Source: JAPLKB01 sp964532465
Lineage (GTDB): Bacteria; Desulfobacterota; Syntrophorhabdia; Syntrophorhabdales; Syntrophorhabdaceae
Reading direction: 5' to 3'
Assembly (NCBI GenBank): GCA_964532465.1
Contig: CAZHHX010000012.1
Location: forward strand, 19,474-83,473
Length of the DNA: 64,000 bases
In this document: positions 53,883 to 63,265 of the stretch, one piece after another
Layout of the letters: every line of letters begins with the position of its first letter
How positions within the stretch are numbered: position 1 is the first letter of the stretch
Translations under genes and position numbers: made by a program
Notes under the pieces: model-generated
What the model was told of the DNA's origin: nothing
Seen by the model: only the letters and a program-made list of their open reading frames with translations
The model's database searches: none

Positions 53883-54216
53883 GAGTTTCCTTTTTTATGA
53901 TTTCATCTATCCTGGCAATCTTCTCATAGGAATCATCAATGATAAAAGTGATATCCGGTGTACACCTTAGTTTCAATCTCTCTCCCAGCAGGGCTTTCAT
54001 ATACCCCCTGGCTCTTTTCAGGGCCTGTGCTGTTTTCTTTTTTTCCTCATCGCTTCCATATATTGAGCACAGCACCTTTGCATATCTGAGATCTTCTGTT
54101 ATTTTTACATCAAGAATGGTGATAAACCCGAATCCCGGATCTTTTATATCTCTCTGGATTATCAAAGAAATTTCCTCACGAAGAAGGTCCTGAAGTTTAA
54201 GCCGTCTATATCTCAT
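53866..54216 (-). CDS. rbfA: Ribosome-binding factor A
   Basis: A protein of 116 residues with a KH-like fold that helps mature the 30S subunit. The N-terminal LQDLLREEISLIIQRDIKDP, ITEDLRYAKVLCSIYG and the C-terminal LRCTPDITFIIDDS match the family. It lies between the DUF503 gene and nrnA. Confidence 0.96.
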   Translation of the reverse strand: MRYRRLKLQDLLREEISLIIQRDIKDPGFGFITILDVKITEDLRYAKVLCSIYGSDEEKKKTAQALKRARGYMKALLGERLKLRCTPDITFIIDDSYEKIARIDEIIKKETHDREN

Positions 54217-54505
54217 TGCCTATTACTATGATTTCTGTCCATGTATCTATTATTTCACCGATATATAAAGACTCTATGTATTCATAAACATTCTCGATAG
54301 CCGAGTTTACATGGTCTTTTTTTACCCCGACTATTGAAAATCCTATCTTTGCCCTTTGCCAAAGGTTTGTCTGCTCTATTTCCATAATGGATATGTTAAA
54401 CCTTGCCCTTGTTTTTTCCACTACTCTTTTTACCGCATGCCTTTTGTCTTTTAATGAATGATTTTCCGGTAAAAAGATCTCTATACTTGAAACACCTACA
54501 ACCAT
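54206..54505 (-). CDS. DUF503 family protein (YlxP-like)
   Basis: A protein of 99 residues: MVVGVSSIEIFLPENHSLKD, then KRHAVKRVVEKTRARFNISI. It is commonly encoded between infB and rbfA and is thought to help ribosome assembly, but its exact role is not settled. It overlaps rbfA by 11 bases. Confidence 0.94.
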   Translation of the reverse strand: MVVGVSSIEIFLPENHSLKDKRHAVKRVVEKTRARFNISIMEIEQTNLWQRAKIGFSIVGVKKDHVNSAIENVYEYIESLYIGEIIDTWTEIIVIGNEI

Positions 54506-54510
54506 TTTCT

Positions 54511-57111
54511 TTATCCATCAAGAGTCTGTTTTTCCTTCTCCTCTATGAAAAGAACGAGGGTGTCTCCTTCCTGAATGTCATTGAAATTTTCTACTGAAAT
54601 ACCGCATTCATATCCAGTTAAAACTTCTTTTGCATCGTCTTTGAATCTTTTAAGGGATGCCAGCTTCCCTGTGAACATAATGTTGTTCTTTCTCAATACC
54701 TTGACAAAAGCGTTCCTGGTTGCTTTTCCTTCAATCATATAGCAGCCGGCTATCATACCAAGCTTTGAAACACTGAATACCTTTCTTACCTCTGCTTTTC
54801 CGATAGTCGTTTCAACTATTTTCGGCGCCAGCATACCTTCCATGGCTTTTTTTAGATCATCGATCATATCATATATAATTGAATATGTCCGAATCTCTAT
54901 TTTTTCATGTTCTGCTAACGACTGCGCCTTTCCCACCGGCTTTGTATTGAATCCTATAACGATTGCCCCTGAAGCCATGGCGAGGTTTACATCGGTTTCC
55001 GTAATGGCGCCAACGCCGCTATGTATGATTTGAATCTCCACAAGCCTATTGGACATTTTATTCAGCGTTTCAATAATTGCGTCTATCGTCCCTCTTACGT
55101 CACCTTTAACTATCAAATTTAAAACTGTTTTTTCAGATTCACCCATTTTTAAGTAAAGTTCTTCCAGGGTTGTTCTTGAGTTCTTCAAGGCCCCCTGTTC
55201 TTTCAACTTTTCCTGTCTGAACTTTGAAAGTTCCCTTGCATATCCCTCCTCTGTGGTGACAATGAATCTGTCGCCTGCATGAGGAACATCGTGAAAACCT
55301 ACTACCAGGACAGGAGTAGAGGGGGGTGCTTTCTGTATCCTGCGCCCTTTGTCGTCAAACATGGCACGAACCCTGCCGAACATGCTTCCTGCAATAAAAG
55401 GATCCTGGATTTTCAGGGTTCCTTCCTGGATAATAACCGTTCCAACAGGTCCATGACCTTTATCAAGTTCTGACTCAATTATAATACCTTTTGCTGCCTT
55501 ATCCGGGTTTGCTTTCAATTCGAGCATCTCTGCCTGAAGGACAATTAATTCAAGAAGTTCCTGTATGCCCTCATTCTTCTTTGCAGATATCTTTGCAAAT
55601 AATGTTGTGCCTCCCCACTCTTCAGGTAAAAGGCCAAACTCGGCGAGGTCTTTTACCACCTTATCCGGGTTTGCATTCTGTTTATCTATCTTGTTAATTG
55701 CAACAATTATGGGAACATTTGCAGCTTTTGCATGGTTCATTGCTTCGATTGTCTGCGGCATTACACCATCATCAGCAGCTACAACAAGGATCACGATATC
55801 CGTTACTCTGGCGCCCCGAGCTCTCATGGCGGTAAATGCTTCATGTCCCGGAGTATCTACAAAAGCTATCTCCTTTCCATTTACATCAGCAACGTATGCC
55901 CCTATATGCTGGGTAATACCGCCGGCTTCTCCTTCAGCTACTTTAGTGTGGCGTATTGTATCGAGAAGAAGGGTTTTGCCATGATCGACATGGCCCATTA
56001 TCGTCACTACAGGCGGCCTGGGTTTCAAATTTTCAACGTTTTCCTTCTCATCTTCTTCCATTGCTGTAAACTCATCTTCTATTGAAAGGGCTCTTTCCGT
56101 CTCAAAACCTAATTCTGTTGCTATTAGATATGCAGTATCAAAATCTACCGTCTGGTTGATTGTCGCCATCACTCCAAGCGCCAGCAGTCTTGCGATAACT
56201 TCCTGAGCTTTTACGCCAAGTCTCTTTGCCAGCATATCAACCTGAATTCCATCTCCGATCTTTATAGTCTTTTTTGCCTGTTTTATCTCAGGTTTTTTAT
56301 CCTCTTCCGTTTTTCTTTCGGTTCCTTTTTCACGTCTGTCTCTTCTAAAGGTTGCAGACTTCCCTTTCTGCCTTCTGAATGCATACAGGTCTTCTTCTTT
56401 TATTATTACCTTTCTCTTAAGGGGACTTTTCTTTTTTAGTTTCTGTTCTTCAAGCTCCTGTTCTTCAAGTTTTTTCAGAAGCCTTTCTGATTTCTTCTTT
56501 TTCCGTTCCTCTTCTTCTTTTTCCTTATCACCAAGGGTAACGTCCTTTTCGAGGTCATGTTTATATGCTTCTTCCAGTACCTTTGTAATTTCTTTCTTTT
56601 TCTCTTCGGCAATGACCTCTATATCGCCCTTCAGCTTTTCTTCCTGAGGCTCCTCTGCAATCTCTTCTTCTTTAACCTCAACCATAAGAACTTCAGATAA
56701 AGGTGATGGTTTTTTCTCTAAATCTGCCCCTTCAGCTTCCAGGGGCTTTTGTTGTGTTGATATCGGCTTTTCAGAAATAACCGAAGATTTTGTTCCTTTT
56801 TCTTTACTTATTTTTATTGACTCAAGTTCTTTCTCCAACGGTTTTGTTGTTTCTTTAGGTGTCTCTTTTTTTTCAGCTTCTTTGGGGGGAGGGGGTGGTG
56901 GTGGAACCCTTCTCCTGATAATTGCCGATGCGACTCTCTTTTCAATAACTGTATCGCCTGAAACCGTTGCTGTATCCCCTTTGTTTTCCTGAAGAGTTTC
57001 TTCTTTTTCTTTGTCTTTCTCTTTAACTTTAACCCCGATGTTTTTCAACTTAGCAAGGATTTCATCATCACTCATCTTATCGGTAAGGGTTGTTAATTTT
57101 ATCTTCGCCAT
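54511..57111 (-). CDS. infB: Translation initiation factor IF-2
   Basis: About 866 residues. The IF2 N-terminal domain opens the protein, then a long charged region with a proline run (VPPPPPPPKEAEKK near residue 70). The second N-domain, the G domain with P-loop GHVDHGKTLLLDTI and NKID, and the C-terminal beta-barrels follow. The polyproline run should need EF-P. I use the ATG at 57111 (MAKIKLTTLTD). It lies 87 bases after nusA, and no ylxR or L7Ae-type gene intervenes, unlike in many bacteria. Confidence 0.97.
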   Translation of the reverse strand: MAKIKLTTLTDKMSDDEILAKLKNIGVKVKEKDKEKEETLQENKGDTATVSGDTVIEKRVASAIIRRRVPPPPPPPKEAEKKETPKETTKPLEKELESIKISKEKGTKSSVISEKPISTQQKPLEAEGADLEKKPSPLSEVLMVEVKEEEIAEEPQEEKLKGDIEVIAEEKKKEITKVLEEAYKHDLEKDVTLGDKEKEEEERKKKKSERLLKKLEEQELEEQKLKKKSPLKRKVIIKEEDLYAFRRQKGKSATFRRDRREKGTERKTEEDKKPEIKQAKKTIKIGDGIQVDMLAKRLGVKAQEVIARLLALGVMATINQTVDFDTAYLIATELGFETERALSIEDEFTAMEEDEKENVENLKPRPPVVTIMGHVDHGKTLLLDTIRHTKVAEGEAGGITQHIGAYVADVNGKEIAFVDTPGHEAFTAMRARGARVTDIVILVVAADDGVMPQTIEAMNHAKAANVPIIVAINKIDKQNANPDKVVKDLAEFGLLPEEWGGTTLFAKISAKKNEGIQELLELIVLQAEMLELKANPDKAAKGIIIESELDKGHGPVGTVIIQEGTLKIQDPFIAGSMFGRVRAMFDDKGRRIQKAPPSTPVLVVGFHDVPHAGDRFIVTTEEGYARELSKFRQEKLKEQGALKNSRTTLEELYLKMGESEKTVLNLIVKGDVRGTIDAIIETLNKMSNRLVEIQIIHSGVGAITETDVNLAMASGAIVIGFNTKPVGKAQSLAEHEKIEIRTYSIIYDMIDDLKKAMEGMLAPKIVETTIGKAEVRKVFSVSKLGMIAGCYMIEGKATRNAFVKVLRKNNIMFTGKLASLKRFKDDAKEVLTGYECGISVENFNDIQEGDTLVLFIEEKEKQTLDG

Positions 57112-57198
57112 ATAATTACCCAAGTCCTTAATTGTTCACGGTTCACAGTTGGCAGTAAAAATAAAAGATCATACAATGAATCGTTAACTTTATTTACT

Positions 57199-58461
57199 TT
57201 AAATGTTCTCTTTACCTTTAGTTCCCGCGAGATTCATTATTGATTTTGCTTTATCAATAATACGCGTACAATCCTCAACCGAGATGCTTGTTATTTTGTT
57301 TAATTCCTCCGGCGTCAGCTTGGCTATATCCCGCATATCTCTTAAGTATTCATCGTGCAAAACTCGTGCAAGAATTTCACTGACTTCCAAAGCCTCCATG
57401 AGCTCGTCTATTATCCTCTGAGATGTTTTTTCTACCTCTGACTCACTGCTGATGTCTATTTTCCACCCTGTGAGTTTTGATGCAAGTCTGACATTCTGGC
57501 CTTTTTTCCCTATCGCAAGAGAAAGCTGGTCATCATTGACAATAATCTCCATGGAGTGTTCTTCTTCATTAATATATACCTTCGATACACGCGCAGGGGC
57601 AAGGGTGTTGCACACAAATTTTGCAACATCTTTTGTCCACGGTATTATATCTATTTTTTCACCCCTGAGCTCCTGAACCACTGCTTGAACCCTTGAACCT
57701 TTTACTCCAACGCAGGCTCCTATGGGGTCAACATCAGAGTCTTCGCTGTAAACAGATATTTTTGCCCTTTCTCCGGGCTCTCTTGCAGCGCTTATAATTT
57801 TTATAATACCTTCCTGAATCTCCGGCACTTCAAGCTCAAAGAGCTTCTTAAGAAAATCCGGGTGCGTTCTCGACATGAGAATTTTACAACCCTTTTGATC
57901 TTTTTCCGTATCAATAATGCAGGCCTTAATCCTATCTCTTTGCCGGTAATTTTCACCAGGGATGGTCTCTTTAACCGGGAGGAGGGCTTCTGTTTTTCCT
58001 AAATTAACAATATATAGATTCTTTTCTACCCTCTGTATTACGCCTGTTACTATTTCGCCTTTCTTGTTTTTATATTCATTATAGATAACATCGCTCTCTG
58101 CGTTTCTTACTTTTTGCAGAATTACCTGCTTTGCTGTTTGTGCTGCAATCCTTCCGAGCGAGGATGTGTTCATTTTTATACCTATACTGTCTCCTATCAG
58201 GCAATCAGGATCGTGGGTCTTTGCATTTTCAAGAGGTATCTCCGAATCAGGGTCATTTATTTCCTCAACTACTGTTTTAAACTGAAAGACTTCTATCTCT
58301 CCAAGTTCTTCATTATACCGTGCTTCAAGATCAAGGTGGTTGCCGAATTTTTTCTTTGACGCTGAAAGAATCGCCTCTTCAAGGGTCGCGATAAGCGTTT
58401 CTTTAGATATACCTTTCTCTTTCCCCACCTGTTCAATGACATAATTCAAATCAAAATACAT
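57199..58461 (-). CDS. nusA: Transcription termination/antitermination factor NusA
   Basis: A protein of 420 residues. The N-terminal RNA polymerase-binding domain, S1 (GEIVTGVIQRVEKNLYIVNL) and two KH domains (DPIGACVGVKGSRVQAVVQE; LAIGKKGQNVRLASKL) are followed by a short helix-hairpin-helix region (TPEELNKITSISVEDC). It controls pausing and termination. It lies 9 bases after rimP. Confidence 0.97.
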   Translation of the reverse strand: MYFDLNYVIEQVGKEKGISKETLIATLEEAILSASKKKFGNHLDLEARYNEELGEIEVFQFKTVVEEINDPDSEIPLENAKTHDPDCLIGDSIGIKMNTSSLGRIAAQTAKQVILQKVRNAESDVIYNEYKNKKGEIVTGVIQRVEKNLYIVNLGKTEALLPVKETIPGENYRQRDRIKACIIDTEKDQKGCKILMSRTHPDFLKKLFELEVPEIQEGIIKIISAAREPGERAKISVYSEDSDVDPIGACVGVKGSRVQAVVQELRGEKIDIIPWTKDVAKFVCNTLAPARVSKVYINEEEHSMEIIVNDDQLSLAIGKKGQNVRLASKLTGWKIDISSESEVEKTSQRIIDELMEALEVSEILARVLHDEYLRDMRDIAKLTPEELNKITSISVEDCTRIIDKAKSIMNLAGTKGKENI

Positions 58462-58470
58462 AGTTACTCC

Positions 58471-58935
58471 TTAAATCCCGAAATCCAAATGTGCTTTTTT
58501 TATATCACATATTGGGATTGTAAATACACCAATTTTTCCCCTGATCTCGACTTCGTCTTCAGTTGTACGGATAATTTCACCGGAAAACTCGTTTCTTTCC
58601 TGCAACTGTTTCATGGTTATTATTCTGCATTGTTTTCCAATATATCTCTTAAAATCATTGATGTTTTTAAGCGGTCTCGTAAGTCCTGGTGAGGAAACTT
58701 CGAGCGTGTACGGATGCTCGACAATATCTTCTATATCAAGGGTTCTACCGAGTTCCCGATTGACTTTTACGCAGTCTGAAATTGTTACTCCGCCATCTTT
58801 TTCAATGTATATTCTCAGCAACCATCTTTTTCCTGACAGTCTAAACTCGATATCAATAAGTTCTAAGCAGTCCTCTTCGAGGATAGGCGCTAAAATACGT
58901 TCAATCTTCTCTATAATTTCCCTTTCGGATGCCAT
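58471..58935 (-). CDS. rimP: Ribosome maturation factor RimP
   Basis: A protein of 154 residues required for 30S maturation. Family motifs are LELIDIEFRLSGKRWLLRIY, GGVTISDCVKVNRELG and YTLEVSSPGLTRPLK. It is the first gene of the rimP-nusA-infB operon, preceded by a terminator-like hairpin in its leader. Confidence 0.96.
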   Translation of the reverse strand: MASEREIIEKIERILAPILEEDCLELIDIEFRLSGKRWLLRIYIEKDGGVTISDCVKVNRELGRTLDIEDIVEHPYTLEVSSPGLTRPLKNINDFKRYIGKQCRIITMKQLQERNEFSGEIIRTTEDEVEIRGKIGVFTIPICDIKKAHLDFGI

Positions 58936-58941
58936 TGTCCC

Positions 58942-58972
58942 AAAAATTAAAAAAGCGGGTCAAGCCCACTTC
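58942..58972 (-). terminator. Terminator-like hairpin in the rimP leader
   Basis: On the minus strand AAGTGGG and CCCGCTT pair around CTTGA and are followed by a T-run (TTTTTTAATTTTT). It lies immediately upstream of the rimP start, reading into the operon. It may attenuate the rimP-nusA-infB operon. Confidence 0.7.
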
Positions 58973-59123
58973 CATTTATATTTTTTAACATAATACAAGT
59001 CATATTGCAAATTAAATTAGGAAGATAGAAACCATATAAAGGTTTTAAGACCGGTTATTGCTGCATTTCCTGTTGACTTTGAAAGGTATTACAGGGTAAA
59101 AGTAAGAAAAAACAGGAGGTTTC

Positions 59124-60452
59124 ATGCATATTTCTGTTATTGGCGTAGGTTATGTCGGTCTGGTATCAGGTGCTTGTTTTGCAGAAACAGGCAATGATGT
59201 TATGTGTGTTGATATTGATGTGGAAAAAATAGATAAGCTGAATAAGGGTATAATACCCATTTATGAGCCCCAGCTTGAAGAAATAGTAAAAAACAACATC
59301 AAAGAAGGAAGATTGAGCTTTACAACAGATATAAAAAAGGCAGTCGATCATGGTTTGATCATGTTTATCTGTGTAAATACGCCTCAGGATGAAGATGGCT
59401 CTGCCGACCTCCAGTATGTAATGGATGTTGCAGCCGGCATAGGGAAAATAATCGATAAATATAGAATTGTTGTTGTAAAATCGACAGTGCCCGTAGGAAC
59501 ATGTGAAAAGGTAAAAAATGTAATAACAGAAGAGTTGAGGCGACGCGGGGTCGATGTGCCCTTTGATATAGCTTCAAACCCAGAGTTTTTAAAAGAAGGT
59601 GTAGCGGTAGATGATTGTATGAAACCGGAAAGGGTGGTTGTTGGTGTAGAACACGGCAGAGTTGAAGAGTTTCTGCGGGAACTCTATGCGCCTTTTACAA
59701 GAACAGGGGCTCCCTTTCTTGTTATGGATGTAAAGTCCAGCGAGATGACAAAGTACTCTGCCAACTCAATGCTTGCGGCAAGAATATCTTTTATGAATCA
59801 GATTGCAGAAATATGTGAAAAGCTCGGTGCTGATGTCATGATGGTCATGAGGGGTATGGGAAGCGATTCCAGGATAGGGCCGAAATTCTTATTCCCCGGT
59901 GTGGGGTTTGGCGGCTCCTGCTTTCCAAAGGATGTCAGGGCGCTTATAAAGACATCACAGGATTATGGATATGAACCTTCGATACTAAAGGAAATAATGG
60001 ATGTCAACGAGCGTCAAAGGGTATCCTTCACGGATAAAATCAGATCATTTTACAAGGGTAAAGTAACAGGGAAAAAGTTTGCCATATGGGGGCTTGCATT
60101 TAAACCTAATACGGATGATATGAGAGAAGCTCCTTCAATTTATATAGTAAATAGCCTTACAAAAGAAGGGGCATTCTGCAAGCTTTTTGACCCCAAGGCA
60201 ATGGAAGCTGCATCAATGCATTTTGAAGGAAATCAGAATATCAGTTTTGTAAAAAATCAGTACGAAGCCCTTGAAGGTGTTGATGCTCTGATCCTTGTCA
60301 CAGAATGGCTCTCATTCAGGGAACCGGATTTTGAAAGAATAAAGTCCCTCATGGAAACCCCTGTTGTGTTTGACGGCAGAAATCAGTACAATCCGAAAAC
60401 AATGGCAAAGATGGGCTTCACCTATATATGTATAGGAAGGCCGTCGGTCTAA
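59124..60452 (+). CDS. UDP-glucose 6-dehydrogenase
   Basis: An enzyme of 442 residues oxidising UDP-glucose to UDP-glucuronate with two NAD+. The NAD fold is HISVIGVGYVGLVSGACF; the catalytic cysteine is in GFGGSCFPKDVRALI. A strong ribosome site (AACAGGAGG) precedes the ATG. It begins a plus-strand operon whose next enzyme uses its product. Confidence 0.97.
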   Translation: MHISVIGVGYVGLVSGACFAETGNDVMCVDIDVEKIDKLNKGIIPIYEPQLEEIVKNNIKEGRLSFTTDIKKAVDHGLIMFICVNTPQDEDGSADLQYVMDVAAGIGKIIDKYRIVVVKSTVPVGTCEKVKNVITEELRRRGVDVPFDIASNPEFLKEGVAVDDCMKPERVVVGVEHGRVEEFLRELYAPFTRTGAPFLVMDVKSSEMTKYSANSMLAARISFMNQIAEICEKLGADVMMVMRGMGSDSRIGPKFLFPGVGFGGSCFPKDVRALIKTSQDYGYEPSILKEIMDVNERQRVSFTDKIRSFYKGKVTGKKFAIWGLAFKPNTDDMREAPSIYIVNSLTKEGAFCKLFDPKAMEAASMHFEGNQNISFVKNQYEALEGVDALILVTEWLSFREPDFERIKSLMETPVVFDGRNQYNPKTMAKMGFTYICIGRPSV

Positions 60453-60493
60453 GGAAGGCAAAAGGCTGAATATTAAAGACTGGAGGAATTAAA

Positions 60494-61504
60494 ATGTATA
60501 ATTTTTACACATATGATTCCCCTAAAAAGGTACTTGTTACAGGCGGCGCCGGTTTTATCGGCTCACATCTGTGCGCCAGGCTCATTAAAGACGGACATGA
60601 AGTCTTATGCCTTGACAATTATTTTACCGGTGCCAAAGAAAATATCTCGCACCTTTTTGGTAATCCCCGGTTTGAGCTTATCAGGCACGACATCACACAA
60701 CCCATACACCTTGAGGTAGAATGGATATTCAATCTTGCCTGTCCTGCAAGCCCCATACATTACCAGTACAACCCTGTCAAAACAACAAAAGTAAATGTCC
60801 TTGGCGCTCTCAATGTCCTTGGCCTTGCAAAACGGGTAAGGGCTCGTGTAATGCAGGCGTCCACAAGCGAGATATACGGCGACCCTGAAATCCATCCGCA
60901 GAAGGAAGAATATTGGGGCAACGTTAACCCCATCGGCAAAAGAAGCTGCTATGATGAAGGAAAGCGTGTGGCAGAGACACTTTTTTTCGATTATTTGAGA
61001 CAAAATAAGGTGGATGTAAAGGTTATACGCATTTTCAATACCTATGGACCGCGGATGAGACCTGATGACGGCCGTGTGGTGAGCAACTTTATTGTGCAGG
61101 CCATTAATAATGAACCTATCACGATTTATGGAGAAGGCGCCCAGACAAGGTCTTTCTGCTATATAGATGACATGGTCGAAGGCATGATCCGCATGATGGA
61201 CTTTGAAACCGGAGAGCGAGAACGGACAAGGGATTACACAAAATCCTACCTTTCCGGATTTCCCGGGCCCTTAAATCTCGGCAATCCTCATGAGTCTACC
61301 ATACTGTCTATAGCAAGGAGAATAATCGAGATGTCCGGTTCAAAATCCGATATGATATTTGAAAAATTACCGGATGATGATCCGAGAAGAAGGTGCCCTG
61401 ATATCTCGAAGGCAAAAAAATACCTGGATTGGGAACCAAAAACATCGCTGGAACAGGGATTATCTAAAACAATTGAGTTTTTTGCAGCAAAAACAAAAGG
61501 GTAA
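60494..61504 (+). CDS. UDP-glucuronate decarboxylase (UDP-xylose synthase)
   Basis: A short-chain dehydrogenase of 336 residues. The NAD motif VTGGAGFIGSHLCARL is near the start and the catalytic Tyr-x-x-x-Lys is in SCYDEGKRVAETL. RIFNTYGPRMRPDDGRVVSN is typical of UXS enzymes. It converts UDP-glucuronate into UDP-xylose, linking to the preceding gene. The product may go into surface polysaccharide. Confidence 0.95.
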   Translation: MYNFYTYDSPKKVLVTGGAGFIGSHLCARLIKDGHEVLCLDNYFTGAKENISHLFGNPRFELIRHDITQPIHLEVEWIFNLACPASPIHYQYNPVKTTKVNVLGALNVLGLAKRVRARVMQASTSEIYGDPEIHPQKEEYWGNVNPIGKRSCYDEGKRVAETLFFDYLRQNKVDVKVIRIFNTYGPRMRPDDGRVVSNFIVQAINNEPITIYGEGAQTRSFCYIDDMVEGMIRMMDFETGERERTRDYTKSYLSGFPGPLNLGNPHESTILSIARRIIEMSGSKSDMIFEKLPDDDPRRRCPDISKAKKYLDWEPKTSLEQGLSKTIEFFAAKTKG

Positions 61505-61748
61505 TATTATAAAAAGAGAAGAATATCTTGCGGCAAACGGCTGGGAAAAAAGATTCGTTGCCTGCGAGCCGAGACTGTCAGAACTTATTGAGATATATGA
61601 TGAAATAGGATTTGAAGTACAACTTGAGCCATTGCCGTCAAAGGAAGAGATGGGCGCCGATAGTTGCGAAGCAAGCGGTTGCACAGTTTGTTTCGATATG
61701 GACAGGGAACGCTACAAGATAATATTTACAAGACCTAAGAGTAATTAA
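61482..61748 (+). CDS. Small cysteine-containing protein
   Basis: About 80-90 residues with the core YLAANGWEKRFVACEPRLSE, EIYDEIGFEVQLEPLPS and a CEASGCTVCF motif that could bind metal or an iron-sulfur cluster. It has no signal peptide. The start is uncertain: TTG at 61482 lies inside the UXS gene; the best ribosome site (AAAGGG) would lead to an ATT or ATA just after the UXS stop. I do not know the function; the sequence looks conserved. Confidence 0.6.
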   Translation: MQQKQKGNIIKREEYLAANGWEKRFVACEPRLSELIEIYDEIGFEVQLEPLPSKEEMGADSCEASGCTVCFDMDRERYKIIFTRPKSN

Positions 61749-61846
61749 CAGCCGCAGGAATCAAGAAGTAAGCGCCAGGATGGGGTTTACTTATTTTTAA
61801 AGATATTTGTTTGATGAGACCTAATAAAATATAGAGAACATAAACG

Positions 61847-62524
61847 GTGAATATTCTTAAATTATTTACAAGAAAAAAACATAGAATTGATGATGATCCA
61901 AGGATTTATGTAAAAAAAGATATATCCATAGAGGACTTTGTCCGGGTCAATGATCAGTCTTATGAGTACAGAGAAAAGGTGCTCCCTGCTGCTTTGACAG
62001 TTGAATTCTGGAAAGACAGCGGCCTTGTAAATTTTTTGTTGAACGACCGTTTTTTAGAAAACGACATTCTCGATGTCGGCTGCGGCAGCGGCGAAATAGA
62101 CATTATTATTGCAGCTAAAGGCTACAACATTACCGCTGTCGATATATCACCATATGCAATACAATTGGCGCAGAAACTTGCGGAAAGTTTTTCAGAGCAT
62201 AAAGATAGACTAGATTTTTTAGTCGGTAATATCGAAGAGATGGATTTCGATAAGAAATTTTCCTCTGCAATTATTTCGCATACCCTTGAACACGTAATTA
62301 ATCCGGAAAGGATGATGGAAAAGGTTATAAGCCTTTTAAATCCAGGATCATACATTTTAGTAGCAGTTCCAAATAAAAAAGCCTGGAATGACAGGACGCA
62401 TTTACGTCATTACAGCGCGCGAAGTCTAACAAATTTTCTCTCTCAATATTCCCATGAACTGGAAGTTAATATAGATAAAGTTGAAAAAATGATCTTTGCA
62501 ATATTAAGGACTTCTGACAGCTAA
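61847..62524 (+). CDS. SAM-dependent methyltransferase
   Basis: A class I methyltransferase of 225 residues starting at a GTG. The SAM-binding motif is NDILDVGCGSGEIDIIIAA, followed by NITAVDISPYAIQLA and SHTLEHVINPERMMEKV. It is probably involved in modification of a surface glycan or lipid, judged only from neighbouring sugar genes; the substrate is unknown. Confidence 0.85.
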   Translation: MNILKLFTRKKHRIDDDPRIYVKKDISIEDFVRVNDQSYEYREKVLPAALTVEFWKDSGLVNFLLNDRFLENDILDVGCGSGEIDIIIAAKGYNITAVDISPYAIQLAQKLAESFSEHKDRLDFLVGNIEEMDFDKKFSSAIISHTLEHVINPERMMEKVISLLNPGSYILVAVPNKKAWNDRTHLRHYSARSLTNFLSQYSHELEVNIDKVEKMIFAILRTSDS

Positions 62525-62620
62525 AAGAGGTTCACCTGTTTGTTTTTAAAGATATTTTCCACATTTTTCGGTTTCTCTCTTCTCTGATCATCCTCAAATC
62601 TGAAGTGTTTTAAATTAGAA

Positions 62621-62668
62621 TGGTGGAGGTGGCGGGAATCGAACCCGCGGCCCTCTCGTTGCGAACGA
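62621..62668 (-). other. 3' half of a tRNA-like gene (attachment site)
   Basis: On the minus strand the sequence shows a T-arm (GCGGGTTCGATTCCCGC), an acceptor strand CACCTCC, and encoded ACCA, preceded by an anticodon-like hairpin loop. No 5' half exists upstream. Such a 3' fragment is what integration into a tRNA or tmRNA gene leaves at one end of an element. The loop TTCGCAA would give an anticodon CGC (Ala), but a tmRNA end is possible. Confidence 0.75.
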
Positions 62669-63265
62669 CATTTATTGATTGCTTTTTATTATCATGATGT
62701 TAGATACTGCTTGATATAGCGTGAAAAAAGTAACATGGGGCTATGCCGGTTTATCCGGTATTGCCCCATGTTTTACGGTTCCACTTCACATTTACTTCAC
62801 AAAAATAGCCTTCTCATTATATATGAGACGTTCAGTCCGAATGGATATCATATGATTTCAGCAGGTTATAACTGCAAGAACCGACCACATTATTGATATA
62901 CGAGATTCCGCTCTTTGTAGCCCCACTGATAAAGCCTGAATACAATTTTCTTGAGGTAAAAATGTGAAGTGAATTAAAAAGGAGTATGGATTCAATAATA
63001 ACAATGGTTTTAGTTCAAAATTAAAATTAATGTTACTTCACACACTATATAGCTTAGAGACCCCGTTTAGAAATAGGCAGGGGCTTTCTCTTAAGATTTA
63101 TAACCCCGAATATTTGTAAAATTTACGAGTTATGTATAGGGACTTCTCACTTTGTTTTTTGATTACGAAATATTGTGCTTGTCTCATAAACAGTATTCTT
63201 ATGCAGTAAACAAGACCGAAGCCTCATAAAAAATATTGAGAAGCTTACCCACAAATATAAATCTT
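62669..63265. other. Gene-free edge of a probable integrated element
   Basis: No gene is supported in about 600 bases. It contains a strong hairpin (62732-62772) and four copies of ACTTCACA: direct at 62783, 62794 and 63035, and inverted at 62963. The pattern resembles integrase arm sites next to an attachment core. No integrase frame is present in this part. Confidence 0.6.
62732..62772 (-). terminator. Hairpin beside the attachment site
   Basis: AACATGGGGC and GCCCCATGTT pair over an inner CCGG-type stem, and the minus strand continues ACTTTTTT. It would stop transcription running leftward into the half-tRNA from the element. Confidence 0.75.

Noticed and set aside
61359..61480. Upstream part of the frame leading into the small cysteine protein
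   Set aside because: This stretch is the UXS gene read out of frame; only the part after the UXS stop looks like a conserved protein.
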